This document shows, one piece after another, positions 41,701 through 51,100 of a stretch of 64,000 nt of DNA. The position numbers and the translations under genes were made by a program. Position 1 is the stretch's first letter; every line of letters begins with the position of its first letter. Source of the stretch: Varroa destructor (Eukaryota > Arthropoda > Arachnida > Mesostigmata > Varroidae); contig NW_019211456.1 in the NCBI RefSeq assembly GCF_002443255.2, positions 22,437,061 to 22,501,060 on the forward strand. The letters are read 5' to 3'. The notes under the pieces were generated by a model. The model did no database searches. It was not told the origin of the DNA and worked only from the letters and a program-made list of their open reading frames with translations.

Positions 41701-44700
41701 GTATGGGGAATTCGGACGCATCGAGGCAACTGTGCGAAAAAGTGTCCTTCCTATTCGCGTTTCTCTTTTCCCGAAAAGCTTCACCCGCGGGGTTCCCGGA
41801 AGAGCTTGGGTTTTGGGGGTTGTTCAGCTAGGCGAAGTGTGAATACCGCCGCCGGCCGCCACGACGGCAATCGTGTAAAATGCTCAATGCAGCTATTGCT
41901 AAAGTCAGGAGGTCTTCCCTGGTACAAAAATGCCTCTAAGTACGTGTATCTGATCATGGTTGTCTTTTTGTTCTCTCGAACTGCGGATGCCGAGTTTTGC
42001 GAACGATTTAAAGAATTATATTTTTTTTATAGTGTATATATAGCTTGAAAAATATCATCTCGGAGTCCTACCGCCGGATACGACTAAGCGGGATGCCTTG
42101 ATCACACCTCTATTCAGGCTTATCGAAAGCGCATCCATAGTAGTACATGCATTGCTTAATTGAAGCCTTTTTAAATCAGGTACATTACTATTTGTAGCTT
42201 AGTTCTAGGACGAGTATCAGTCATATGTTGTTCTTATTTTGTATGTTTTATTAAATCACCACGCGGGACCAAAACTGCTTCAGCATTCAACATGGCTGCT
42301 TTGTTGTCTATAACGTATACACCTTCGTTTTGGGACACAGCCGCTATGCTTGACGATAGTATTAGGCGAAACATTTTCTATAAGTCTTACACAATACAAA
42401 GTTTCGTAATGTTATTAGGCTTTTCCCTGTTAAACCTCGTGAGCAGTACGTTTGATCAGTCCACTTTGTTCGTAGACAAACGTGTACATGTATCATTTCC
42501 GTAGCTTTATATGTAGCTTGAGGCTGAGGTTTCTCTGCATTATTTTTACGTCTTGGAAATCGTTGCATTATCCACTGGACTGCGGAGACTGTGAGCTGGG
42601 TATTTAGAAACATCGATTGCCAAAAGCTAGAATAGCATTTATTGAAAATTGTATTCAGTTCTGCCGTAGCAAAATATGCTGTTCTGTTTTACCTATGTAA
42701 AGCAAGCTTCGCTCCTGCAACTTGAACAAATCGTTTCAAAAAAAAATCGTGTCCTCCTGTAATCCGTCTAGTTCAGGTATCTTCTTCGCCCAGGATAAAT
42801 AGTTAGACAGGATATTAAATATCAAGCATCGCTACAGATTCAGGTTTCCATCATGTCAGCAGAATGTCGGAACGGGCAGATAGTGAAAGACTAGAACAAC
42901 GAGAAAATTTTATTCATAGACGGTACTGGGGGTCTAATTGCGAAAAGTCGGATATCTACAGCGACGCATTATTTGTATGTATAGGCTTGCAAGATGCTTA
43001 CCGAAAATTTAAACATGGGAAGAACGCCTACATTGTTGCGACACTCTTAATGAATTTACCAGGAACTTTTAATGAATGAAACAGATCAAAAGAATGACGT
43101 CGACTAACCTGATGAAAATGAAGAAACTTACTGTATATTCTTATTTTGAATATGGCCATAGTTGTCAGACAATGACGCGGCCAGCTCGTTCTAAAAGTTT
43201 CCCCTACAGAACAGTGAACAGTCTGGGAGGATACGAGGCTAACAAGGGAAGTTTCACTGGCTAGAATCAACTAACTCACTAAAGCATTAGGCGAATGAAG
43301 TGAACTGCGCTAAAAAAGACAGAAGGATGTTATCTGAAAATTACGGTCACCACAAATGGTGGCTCTACTTTTGCGCGAATCAATTTTTTTCTCCGTAACT
43401 ATATCGCCAAAGTGTTGGCCTAGAAAAATGCTGCCGGACAGAAAACGATACGGTAACGCACGTATTATGTCTTCCACTTACGTACAAATGTGTATCACAA
43501 TAATTTGTTGGAAGGTTCACGTGGGGTAAATGGGTTATATCTGTAAAGGGAAGTTTTCTGTAAATTACGTTATGGGCATAAATGGAACAACCCTCCTTGT
43601 AATATCGTTAAATTCTTACGTTCTTGATAATTTTCCCAGGTTTGTCCCTCTTTCAGCATGATCGGTATGGCCTGCATTTGCACTTCCGGGAACTCCCGGT
43701 TGTCCGTGTTCACGCGATCGACTGCGCGCGCAAATACTTTAGATTCTACTTGACCAGTCTCTGCGCTGAATACACCGGCTGAAATATAGCAAGAATTCTA
43801 TTAATATGTTTTTTTTTTCTGGACGAATTTGGAGCCCTTGCCGGAAAATTGGCCGGAGTGTCTTCCGGTCAATTTATATTGGATATAGAATACTATCAAA
43901 GCAACCAAATACTAGTAATAAATAGTTGACTTTTTGTCTTCTTTCAAGGACCAGAACCCTTCAGTACCGATTTTTCTCAATAGGCAATTGTGAATGCGGT
44001 TCACCGGAAACCTATAAACTAAGCATAAACATTAATTTGCTGACATCAGCTTAGCGCAGGAACGATTTAACTTTACTGAAACTAGTTGTTCTTACCTTAG
44101 GAGTGGCAAGTTTATGGTTCTAGCTAATTCTAGGCTCCTTTTTTCAGTCGCTATGCTCCGAAAAATTACCTCGCACATTGGCTGAATTTCGCTAACGCAT
44201 TTTTTTGCGGTTACAAGCCTACGTGTTTTCGTCAAATAGTTTTTGTATTGAACACATTAGGCTATTAGCTAGCACATTATAATTACGCCTAGAGATAGTG
44301 TTTATTAACGGGAACAAATCAAAGCTTATCTTTTAAGGATCGTTCCACCAAAATACTGGAGCATTTACGATGAGTACACACATGTAGCTTTCGACAGAAA
44401 AAAAAAACCTAAAATTCACTTTGATAAGTTTAATAATGTTCCTGTTCCATCGATGACTTCAAGCTTTCTAATATACGGAACGCGAACTTCTATCAGACCC
44501 CTTCGACAACGCTTATTTCTACGCAAAACGCTAGCAACGGAGAGTCCAAACGCGGAACTAGGTTTACACATTATTAATGATATAAACACGACATAATAAT
44601 GATAATTTAGTAAACGTATTAACAGTTGCTCTTAATAGGTTCGAATTTCGGGCTGCACGAAGGTAAATATATCTGCCGTGCCCATTTTGCCAATATTTCC

Positions 44701-45100
44701 AATTCGTTGGCCTGGAATACCGTAAACATGAAGGATTAAACATTTTTAAGAAACTATTGAACCACTCGAGTAATCGATACTGCGCTAGAACAGTACGTAT
44801 TCGGTGTTTAGCACGTTGCGATTCGTGTTTAACTCACTGTGGGTTGTGTACGATACGAAGTTAATTAGTTTCATTCTACAATTGGCCCATCTATCGAGGC
44901 AAGACACTAACAACTTAACTCATCGACTTTATACTCATGCGTGTTGTATCCTTCACTCTTTACTTGTTACACGTTACTTGAACCACGTTGAAACAAATGC
45001 TGAAAAACTTACCAATCTTATAGGTGCCACCGTGCACTCCTGTTGAAAACGAGATGGATACAACAGTTACACTTGCTAACACTGCACACAGCCAAGTCAT
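2835..45100 (-). CDS. Ionotropic glutamate receptor, kainate-like, 3' end missing
   Basis: Thirteen exons (high to low): 45013-45100, 43620-43778, 36722-36976, 36036-36205, 35370-35536, 33613-33796, 33418-33525, 32147-32275, 31836-32039, 31110-31299, 30566-30728, 29749-29950, 2835-3002. Every junction has AG/GT and matching phase, giving 2187 coding bases, 729 codons without a stop. Layout: signal peptide about 1-24, amino-terminal domain to about 410, S1 from about 413, M1 540-562, M2 583-598, M3 607-629, S2 from about 640. Family ligand residues are present: Tyr468, Pro496, Thr498, Arg503, Ser667-Thr668, Glu713. Divergent features: Phe594 at the Q/R pore site, and SYGTVLGDF instead of SYTANLAAF in M3. 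The end of S2, M4 and the tail are outside the window. The expected role is a plasma-membrane glutamate-binding receptor subunit. It could be called a divergent kainate-type iGluR or an iGluR-derived ionotropic receptor; channel function is uncertain. Confidence 0.92.
3003..5230. other. Intron 12, left part: no gene recognised
   Basis: There is a TA run at about 3527-3540. At 3472-4071 three overlapping minus-strand frames of 71-113 codons are present, somewhat G+C-richer than the flanks. They match no domain I know. They may be remnants of a repeat. Confidence 0.4.
5231..7700. other. Intron 12: two G+C-richer patches, possibly old repeats
   Basis: 5231-5700 and 6575-7690 stand out as less A+T-rich. 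The first has a Cys-rich plus frame (5538-5741) with a CxxC; the second has frames at 7198-7398 (minus) and 7403-7612 (plus). None shows a domain, so degraded transposon sequence is the simplest guess. Confidence 0.3.
7701..11786. other. Intron 12: mixed sequence, no gene recognised
   Basis: A purine-rich GA stretch lies at about 8300-8335. Overlapping plus frames at 8135-8388 and 10493-10886 have no recognisable motif. 9200-10200 is ordinary A+T-rich sequence. Confidence 0.4.
11787..12815 (+). mobile_element. Decayed mariner-family DNA transposon
   Basis: The left end reads TTAGGTTGCTGG just after a TA, resembling mariner terminal repeats and TA target preference. Interrupted transposase follows in order: LDVHHQTVSD (helix-turn-helix region), TNNEKR (normally TGDEKW), HHDN, then PYPPHSPDPAPLDH and a C-terminal NDGIIQLS stretch. 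No right terminal repeat was found, so the right limit is approximate. Element length about 1 kb fits mariner. It lies inside the receptor's giant intron, in the opposite orientation to the gene. Confidence 0.85.
12150..12800 (+). pseudogene. Mariner transposase pseudogene
   Basis: The reading frame is broken by several stops, for example TAA at 12615-12617, and by frame changes. Of the D,D34D triad the first Asp is Asn (12321-12323); the second (12540-12542) and third (12663-12665) remain. The last two Asp are 40 residues apart rather than 34, because of a small insertion. It cannot encode active transposase. Confidence 0.85.
12816..13240. other. A+T-rich flank of mariner relic
   Basis: Nothing recognised. 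The missing right terminal repeat of mariner should have been here. Confidence 0.4.
13364..14174 (+). CDS. Candidate two-exon small secreted peptide (weak)
   Basis: A first coding exon at 13364-13459 starts with ATG and gives KMPSLMLLVSCLVWSGQA, a good signal peptide. It is closed by a canonical donor, GTAGGTGGG. A second exon at 14046-14174 follows the acceptor TGTACTACGTCCAG in matching phase 0 and ends at TAG. It encodes LLWRLALPGKARKRLKK, which resembles a basic cleavage and amidation region of a prepropeptide. The total is 74 residues. The intervening intron (586 bp) holds the CA microsatellite. I recognise no family, and both exons are short enough to be chance. If real, it is nested in the receptor intron on the opposite strand. 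Confidence 0.2.
13811..13866 (+). repeat. (CA)n microsatellite
   Basis: About 16 CA units at 13812-13843, then degenerate ACAT and CGCA units. It translates as runs of His-Thr in one frame, an artefact. Confidence 0.95.
14175..14930. other. A+T-rich stretch, nothing recognised
   Basis: Low-complexity A+T-rich intron DNA. A plus frame at 14814-15041 has no identifiable features. Confidence 0.4.
14940..17100. other. G+C-rich patch with overlapping open frames on both strands
   Basis: Markedly richer in G+C and CpG than its surroundings. It holds the longest simple open frame in the window (14971-15660 minus, 229 codons) and long frames on the other strand (15170-15631, 15058-15423). Frames at 15408-15901 and 15777-16486 continue it. 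Overlap of long frames on both strands is what high G+C alone produces, and none shows a domain. A promoter or CpG-rich first-exon region, or an old repeat, is as likely as coding. Confidence 0.35.
17736..17778. repeat. (TA)n microsatellite
   Basis: 17 TA units at 17736-17769 followed by a short imperfect TA stretch. Confidence 0.95.
18400..19160. other. G+C-richer patch, unidentified frames
   Basis: Plus-strand frames at 18413-18607 (hydrophobic C-terminal half), 18736-18948 and 18821-19153 overlap one another. The last is rich in Arg, Ser and Thr and of low complexity. No domain or convincing splice chain was seen. Confidence 0.25.
19161..21762. other. Intron 12: no gene recognised
   Basis: A+T-rich, with short frames at 19479-19673, 20159-20404 (minus), 20744-20977 and 21021-21386 that I cannot assign. 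The last sits in a G+C-richer segment that precedes the poly(A) run at 21763. Confidence 0.35.
21763..21782 (+). repeat. 20-base poly(A) run
   Basis: Uninterrupted A20 after GCGCAAAT. It could be the tail of a retroposed copy ending here, or simple slippage. No flanking target duplication could be established by eye. Confidence 0.7.
25137..25155 (+). repeat. Hexamer tandem repeat (CCGGCA)3
   Basis: Three perfect copies of a six-base unit, in a G+C-richer segment of the intron. Confidence 0.8.
27523..27546 (+). repeat. (GGTC)n/(GGTG)n tandem repeat
   Basis: Tetranucleotide repeat that changes unit part-way, GGTCGGTCGGTC then GGTGGGTGGGTG. Confidence 0.85.
29749..29950 (-). CDS. iGluR exon 12: M3 and start of S2
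   Basis: Acceptor TTTTCTCCTAG, donor GTAAGG, phase 2 in and 0 out. It encodes M3 (Gly609 to Ser627) followed by SYGTVLGDF, where nearly all cation-permeable iGluRs have SYTANLAAF. S2 begins with a SKIDDLR strand and the ligand-contact motif KTGSTMRFFE. Ser667 and Thr668 are the residues that hold the gamma-carboxyl of glutamate in the family. Residues 606-673. Confidence 0.96.
30566..30728 (-). CDS. iGluR exon 11: rest of M1 and M2 pore loop
   Basis: Acceptor TATAACCAG, donor GTAGTTAC (weak), phase 1 in and 2 out. The frame completes M1 with ITFIARLSPREW, matching the family's 'Ile-Ala-Arg-Phe-Ser-Pro-Tyr-Glu-Trp'. It continues into FTVGNCFWYLYSTLMFQRF, aligned with 'Asn-Ser-x-Trp-Phe-x-x-Gly-Ala-x-Met-Gln-Gln-Gly'. 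The Q/R-site position is Phe594 and the following Gly is Arg596. No start codon lies at its head, so it was found only by alignment and phase logic. Confidence 0.9.
31110..31299 (-). CDS. iGluR exon 10: glutamate-binding Arg and start of M1
   Basis: Acceptor CCCTTACAG, donor GTAAAC, phase 0 in and 1 out. It encodes KADIAVAPFTINAER, which keeps the Pro-x-Thr-(x4)-Arg signature. Pro496, Thr498 and Arg503 bind the alpha-carboxyl and amino groups of glutamate in the family. DFSFPF follows (usually DFSKPF), then FLSPFS, and the first half of M1. Residues 489-551. Confidence 0.96.
31836..32039 (-). CDS. iGluR exon 9: ligand-binding domain S1
   Basis: Acceptor TTTGTTAG, donor GTAAGA, phase 0 both ends. 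It encodes the S1 core: PPFLMRDD, then GNERYSGFIVDLLEKLA, then VEDGAYG. The Tyr in the last motif (Tyr468) matches the Tyr that packs on bound glutamate in this family. The exon ends GMIGEILLG. Residues 421-488. Confidence 0.96.
32147..32275 (-). CDS. iGluR exon 8: linker into ligand-binding S1
   Basis: Acceptor TATGTTAAAG, donor GTGAGT, phase 0 both ends. It encodes ADWRPLDGL and ends RALVVTTIL. The latter corresponds to the conserved 'Leu-x-Val-Thr-Thr-Ile-Leu' that opens segment S1 of the glutamate-binding domain. The charged linker between them is acidic and longer than in vertebrate subunits as far as I can judge. Residues 378-420. Confidence 0.92.
33418..33525 (-). CDS. iGluR exon 7: end of amino-terminal domain
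   Basis: Acceptor TTTGTTTCAG, donor GTGGGT, phase 0 both ends. It encodes FEGVTGFVEFDDKGAR, a near textbook copy of the family's 'Phe-x-Gly-Leu-Thr-Gly-x-Ile-x-Phe-Asp-x-x-Gly-x-Arg'. The intron before it is only 87 bp. Residues 342-377. Confidence 0.95.
33613..33796 (-). CDS. iGluR exon 6: amino-terminal domain
   Basis: Acceptor CATATTTTCAG, donor GTACGG, phase 2 in and 0 out. It encodes PFIYDSVLQIGHTL, the equivalent of the 'Ala-x-x-Tyr-Asp-Ala-Val' helix. A Cys follows within the sequence SSPGNCTLKV, which also carries an N-glycosylation sequon. The exon ends in KLYDSIRE. Residues about 280-341. Confidence 0.92.
35370..35536 (-). CDS. iGluR exon 5: amino-terminal domain
   Basis: Acceptor TTTTGTACTCAG, donor GTAAGTCC, phase 0 in and 2 out. 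It encodes GLSQDYYSFIM, matching the family's 'Gly-Met-x-x-x-Tyr-Tyr-x-Tyr' stretch, and contains an Asn-Ser-Thr glycosylation sequon. An alternative donor four bases earlier (GTATGT) exists, but only the later one keeps frame with exon 6. Residues about 225-279. Confidence 0.9.
36036..36205 (-). CDS. iGluR exon 4: amino-terminal domain
   Basis: Acceptor TTTCTATTTAG, donor GTCAGC, phase 1 in and 0 out. It begins GLLRMNELEED, the counterpart of the 'Gly-Leu-x-Arg-Leu-Gln-Glu' helix of kainate and AMPA receptors. It then runs through a long linker to IRHVVVDIE, the strand carrying the second lobe. Residues about 168-224. Confidence 0.9.
36722..36976 (-). CDS. iGluR exon 3: amino-terminal domain
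   Basis: Acceptor GAATTACAG, donor GTACGG, phase 1 both ends. It encodes CRQFESGVVAIVG, the family's 'Gly-Val-x-Ala-Ile-x-Gly' strand, then the conserved 'Ile-Pro-His' strand. It ends in the WNHIVYIYD strand typical of the second lobe. Residues about 83-167. The intron upstream of it is 6.6 kb and holds a G+C-rich patch. Confidence 0.92.
37657..37676. repeat. (AT)n microsatellite in intron 2
   Basis: Ten AT units in the receptor's second intron. Confidence 0.9.
40240..42000. other. G+C-rich patch in receptor intron 2, unidentified frames
   Basis: Minus frames of 144 codons (40293-40727) and 110 codons (40848-41180) and a plus frame of 137 codons (41635-42048) cluster here. The 110-codon frame has a hydrophobic MLPLVALLFGG near its C-terminus; the 137-codon plus frame has YVYLIMVVFLFS near its end. 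No domain is recognised. It could be an alternative promoter and first exon of the receptor, an old repeat, or a nested gene. Confidence 0.3.
43620..43778 (-). CDS. iGluR exon 2: start of amino-terminal domain
   Basis: Acceptor TATATTTCAG, donor GTAAGAAT, phase 1 in and out. It encodes the opening of the periplasmic-binding-like amino-terminal domain. It begins AGVFSAETGQ after the junction and includes the segment FARAVDRVNTDNREF, which matches the family pattern of a beta strand followed by a helix with Ala-Val-x-x-x-Asn. Residues about 30-82. Confidence 0.88.
45013..45100 (-). CDS. iGluR exon 1: start codon and signal peptide
   Basis: The ATG (45098-45100) sits in the context gacaaaATG, a good arthropod start context. 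It opens a hydrophobic leader starting MTWLCAVLASVTVV and ending near a Gly-Val-His-Gly cleavage region. The exon then gives Tyr-Lys-Ile and breaks after one base at a GTAAG donor (phase 1). The mature N-terminus leads into the first beta strand of the amino-terminal domain. I saw no other in-frame start nearby; untranslated 5' exons further right cannot be excluded. Confidence 0.85.
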
Positions 45101-48100
45101 TTTGTCACTCTGTGTTCTTTCCCGAACGATAGTAGCTCAATTTAAAATGACCTCAACCTATTAAACAGCAATTTCCAAACATTATCGTACGATAAACAAT
45201 ATCTTCTTATGGAGACGGACACATAAGCACCGCTTACTGTGCTTCAACTTGCGGCGCTGTCTTTAGGCACAGTCAATTGAAGGAAATTATGCTTTGTCTG
45301 TTCTGAAGAGTTAAATAGCGGTTTGTTGACACTCGTGCAGGCCAAGTGGGCAGTGACTGGCGGTACAGACGAGTTCTTCTCAAGCTAAAAATAACCGGGT
45401 AGCCTAGGGCCAAGCAGAACACTGTGGACTGTGTGCGATGTCCAAGTACCGACCGTGACGATTCTAAACACGAAAAAGACTCTGATGTGAGGCAGCCCTC
45501 TTTACTGGCCACGGGGCTCTGGTTTTTGTCGCCGGTGGGTTATCGTTGCGTCGCTAGCCCGTCTACCCAACAGACGCTCGCTAGCACAAAATGTCGAGAC
45601 ACAGCAAGATACTAGCGAAAGAAGGTTCGATATTGACTATTTGAAAATAAGAATCAATTAAGAAGGGAAAGCTTGCGACAGATACATCGTCTTCGTTAGC
45701 AACTACAAAAAGACAAACACCTGCTTCTCGTTTATCAAACATTGAAAATTTATCGTACATGATCGCGTCACATAAATGCAAGCTCGGAATATCAATCGAG
45801 ATTGTAAACTAAATGTTTTGATCACTTCTTGAAGCTGACTTATTTTTTCATGGGTGATCGAACGTGAAGACGCAAATCTCACGACGTCAAAAACAAAAGA
45901 AAAACTCTAAAATAGCGAAAAGTTGTTATTAGGAAATAAATTTCACATGTCGATATAAGTATTTTTCCTTTTAATCCACTTCCAGAGGGCAAATTAAAGA
46001 GATGCAAGCGGTCAGTTTACTTATATGGGAACTATGCCACTTTTAGTTAGTTAATGGCTTTCCAGGTGGCTATCCTTCAAAAGTGTGTGCCATTTCTTAT
46101 ATAAGACGTATCTGAATAAACAGTAAATATTTTAAGGGAATGGTAGAAGATAGCGAAACAAACATTTTTCCAGGAAAACTATGGACCATCGAGGCATGTT
46201 TTACAACTAAGAGACAATGATACGCCAATTAAAGCTTGCCCCAATAATTCGGTAGCCTCATCCTTCCAAGTAGAGGCACATGCAAATCAAAAAAATAAAA
46301 AGTTTTTAATTAATTCCATTTTGAAGTTAGCCATGATAAGTTAATCGTTTTTTTTTTTTACTACTTATGTCAAATCACCTAAATTTGATGGAGTAGCGAA
46401 CAAAAACGACGGCCTTCTTTATACGTCCGTATATCTTCACTATCTAAATTGAAGTAATGATTCTTATATCCTTACACATATTTTAGTGAAGATTGCGCAA
46501 GTCTCCGCGTTGCCAAAAGGGATAATGTGGCACTGGTGTATATAAATCAGCACTTTACAGTAACGCATGCCTCGAAGTCTAATGGACCCTTGGAAAAATG
46601 TTCTCGTTTCTGAACTTGGTCCCGGTTCTTAACTGCGCACTATAAATTTCAGAACACGCTGTAGGTATTGCACCTAAACGTCAAACGTAAAAAAAATATG
46701 AATTATTTACACAAAACGATATCGGACATTTTCGCAATTTGTAGAACCTGACTACAATTTGCGGCTTATTTAAGTCTAGACAGATTAACAAGCAAGTCAA
46801 TGTGCCAGTCGTATGAGTATGTTAGCAATGTATTCGACAAATGTCGGATTGTTCTGTTTACTAAAGCGTTCTATAATTCCAGTTTTTTTTTTTACCTGTG
46901 ACGTGCCGAGTTTCCGTTAACTTACATTCGAAAGGTAGCGCAGTACCGTACCAAGAGCGGACAATATAAGAGACAGCTATAGTCGGTCTCTTGTATTTCA
47001 TAAGAGTTTGCTTTCCCTGTTACCATTTGCGTAATTACAAACATGACCTGGCCTTTTTTTGCTAATCATGGGTCCATCGACCCTGAGGGGTTTTAGCCCT
47101 TACAAAAATAAGGTACACATTGCCTCAAAAAGCGCAAACGTAACGTTTTTCGAATAGGTAACTTGAATCATTCGAGCTGCCTTAATATAATTCCATTAAT
47201 CTCACTAATTGGTAAATATCCGTTTTAGACGACTAGTTAGTAGAGCTATGTCCCAGGTCTTATGTTTAAACGTATTCAAAGACAGTTAATGGTTGAGTTC
47301 TAAGCGACGGTGTGTCCTATGTAATTTATGCTTAATCTTCTCTGTTAATTATTCCAAAACGCGAAGCCAATAAATTTACATTAATCCTGAACCGTACCAA
47401 CCGTAAAAGTGCGTTAAGTATGAAAACCTGTTATGCACGCCATGATCACTGCCTCTTTTCTGGGCATTATATCCCACAGAGTGCAGGGACAGTGCGGTAA
47501 CAATGTCACATTAACAGCTAAAAGTTTTATTAACAACGTTACACGAAATGGGACTAAATCACTGTTCCCGAGTGTTTCAATAAGCCAATGATGCAATCGA
47601 TATTCCTCAACAACATGGTGCTTTTGTTCAGCTAATAGAAAGAAGGTTGGTTGAACCAAATTGATCCATCTCAATGGTAAACATTAGTATCGAATGAAGA
47701 TAATTTTCAAAATAGGACTTGTGGTAGAGCTTTCAAGGTAGATCAGTCCCCCAGAAAAATCACAGTCTGGCTTTGCTGAAATCGTTTTCAAAATTAATTT
47801 CTTTTAATATTAGCTTTGTTCTTCAAGCTACACTTCAATGCGACATCTTATACGATACCTGCGATAAACACTTTGTATAGAGCCGGATATCAGTGACATG
47901 GGCGTGTTGACGGACGCGGTAATGAGCGGAAAAGCCTAGTAGGAAAAGATTTTTACAAGGTACGTTTGACTAGATGAGTTCGGAATACTATTTATACTTA
48001 TCGATCATTAATCGAGTTGTGGTTTATTAGAGTTCAGCAAAGTACAATCACTGGCCAATCAATTAAGGCCACTTAGAAATTTCATAAATTATGAAGTACC

Positions 48101-51100
48101 ATTAAAGATAGCTTCGTACCGAAACTAAAGATCGGCGTGCGTCCTTTTTATATGGAAGCTGCTTCTATTTATTATTCTAACTGTAGTGCATGCGACGACA
48201 TGGATGCAGTTTTTAACCATTGTGGAAGAAGATGCACCTACGCTGGTCTATCACTTCTGGCTGTAACCATCGCTGCATGCTCGGCATGGTATGTTGAGTG
48301 CACTTACGCACCATGTCTATCGAGTTCTGGTTCTATACTTGCAACACGAGTTGTAAGACGTTCGTGATCTCCTGGCCATCCCCAACCTGCTACTTGACAT
48401 AATGTCATACGTCTTCGATCGGATTCACGTTCAAACAAATTTTCAGATCACGGCGGAACATCAACACCATTACCGATAAGTGCCTAACTTACGACATAGT
48501 GACTGATCATGCATGAACACGTGGTTTTCATTCGGACAGTATTTTCACATCTGGAGCAGTTTGCTTTTAAATGATTTTATTGTATTATCGGTTTTTTTTT
48601 CAACAATTTCGCTGACGAAACATAGGTATATATTTCGTGGATGAACAACACAGTGTACACCATCGCTCTGCTCGGATGTTTTACTGCTACTGAATTACAC
48701 AGAACTCGTCGACTTTTCACCAGAACGCCCGTAGACGTATTAAGCGTACACTACCTAAAATTTTGAAATCCGATTTATCCGTATAATACCTGTCATAGTC
48801 TTCAATTGGCCAACTTTGCAATTGTTTAGCTTAGGTGAAGAGCACATATTTGAGTTTGGCGCAAGTTTCTCGAACGCTTTACGACAGCTGGTCAGAGTGA
48901 ACCGACATTTGGTACCTTCTCGTGCAGATGGGAAATGGTTACAGATCGCGTCCTCCTGTACCTCAATTAGAATAATCCTGTCCCCTTGATACGGCGTGAA
49001 CCATTTTCGATTTTCTTTTTTTTTTCTTCTCTATTTTTGACAGAGACACTTTATAATTCACCTACTGAGCCACATTGTCAGCTGCATATTTAACCTTCCT
49101 ACCCACTGAGTACATTCTATCCGTAATCGCTTTTCTTGTATAAACGTAATTATTAGAGTGTATTACTTTCTGTGAAATCTTTTCGTAAACCCATTACGAG
49201 CTCATGTACAGTCACGGAAGCATCAAAAATCAACAAAGTTTACTTTAAACTAATCTACGCTCACAATAGTCTTTGCCATCGACAAAATTAAAATAACAAT
49301 CATTGCTGTATGCCATCTCAAATCATCTCTGTCTTCCTAAATGATTCAAATATTCGTATATGTTATTAGTGAACAGCCGTTGTACTACAAATTTCAATGA
49401 GCGGTTTTTATTACACAACAATTTAAAATGCTTCACCCGCGTCACTAGATGTCAAAAAGGCTATCATCGAAAAACAGAGGAACGCAGCTTTTACACAAAA
49501 AACGGCATGCAGATATTTAGTTTGAATCCGGCGATATCTTTGATTAAACTCAACACTATTTGAAATTCCCGGCTATCTTAATGTGATCGACCAATGACTA
49601 TACATGAATTCGTTCGTTTCTGTTTTAATTGGAAACAAACAGCAGACAACAAATAGGCAGATATTAAACTGTTTTAGATTAATAGGCGCTATGATATTTT
49701 AAATAGTATCGACAATATCAATAATAGTTATGTTCAACCTTATTAAGAGAATCGAAACGAATCATCTATGTTTCACTATTCAGAAGCTACTGACTGCTAA
49801 CGCAAACGTACATTAATAGCCCTTGTGTCCAAGCAAACAAAAACTCTTATCGTTTTTTTTTTCAATTTTATCGTTTATTTTCTAATTACTTAAAAAGGGC
49901 ATTAAAAATTTAATAATAACAAAACAGAAGTGCATTAGTTATGTAAGATAGCGTCTTCAAGGTCATTGTCTTTGAGGGCGATTTTTTAATTTTACTGTTA
50001 TTTATGTGTGGGCTTAATTTTAATTGCTTTCGATCAACTGCGGCCATATTAATAAATTTCTGTACCCAATATAAGCGAATATATTATTTTGCCTCAGAAG
50101 GCTTCTTTTACAGGTATTGTTCGAACAGGATATTTTAAGAACTTATCATCATAGTTCGTAATATTATTTCAAATGTATATAGCTAAAGGCAGCTGTGTTT
50201 GTCACCTGAGAAATGGGAAAAGAGGAATACCGCTGAAAAGTATGAGGTCTAAGCAGCATTTAAACACGCTTTGAGCGGTAGGGGAAGTTGTGTCAAGGTG
50301 CCCCCTATATAACCCGGTCAAGCCGGCCAACAAATGAGTCAAGAGAGGCATTACTACCAAATAGCTCTAATATCAAAGCCACATTAATTTTCGTGTTGAA
50401 TATATGTTTGAGAGTGTAGATCAGTTTTTCTCACAGGGGAAAAACCTCTATTCTGATAAGCTATAAGGGAGCGTTCATAACGAGTTATGCTCTGTATTAT
50501 TGAAAGTTCTATAAGTTGTTGACAGCTCTAGAAAATGGGTATTTCAAGACATTTTTTTATTTCATCGTTACGAAGTTTGTGAACAATAACATATTTACTA
50601 TAGCTGCCAGCAGGTTTGCCAGTGCAAAGCGTCGGTGAATAGCGCAGAGTTAACGTGGTGGCCTTGTCAATGATAATATATTTGTAAGGGTAGGTTGCTT
50701 GTACTCACAAAATCATATTACGTAAGATTGACTTAGCGGACCTTAAGGAAGATTACGCTTGTGTGACTTAAACTGAACACGCTAAAGAATCAAAGGCGCC
50801 AAAATTCTTCAGTTTAATGTGACAAGTGTCATAACTAGCAGCCCCTATTTGGGTGAATTACCTTATCTTATGAAATGCTTAAATATAGAACCCCTTACAA
50901 GGCCATTCTGAAACAGAAACTTTTGTTTTACCGGGTCGTTCATTGTTGACTAAAGGAAATTTTGGGACATTATTTTTTAGAAATACTAACTGCACTGCTC
51001 GACTGCTGATGTAACTAACGCACTTTCGTTCCGACCGATGACTCTGCTATGCTATCAATTGTAGCAGGACTACTCTGTAAGACTTTACACACGCATATAC

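Larger units (their letters stand above)
36977..43619 (-). other. iGluR intron 2 (6.6 kb)
   Basis: Donor GTAAGAAT and acceptor GAATTACAG. The bulk is A+T-rich. The exceptional part is 40240-42000, described separately. Small frames at 37793-38029, 39297-39548 and 42292-42504 have no supporting features. Confidence 0.8.

Noticed and set aside
44648..44711. Possible extra receptor exon between exons 1 and 2 (acceptor GGTATTCCAG, then QRIGNIGKMG)
   Set aside because: Phase fits exon 1, but the frame ends in TAA with no phase-1 donor, while exon 1 joins exon 2 directly in good alignment. It could at most be a poison exon.
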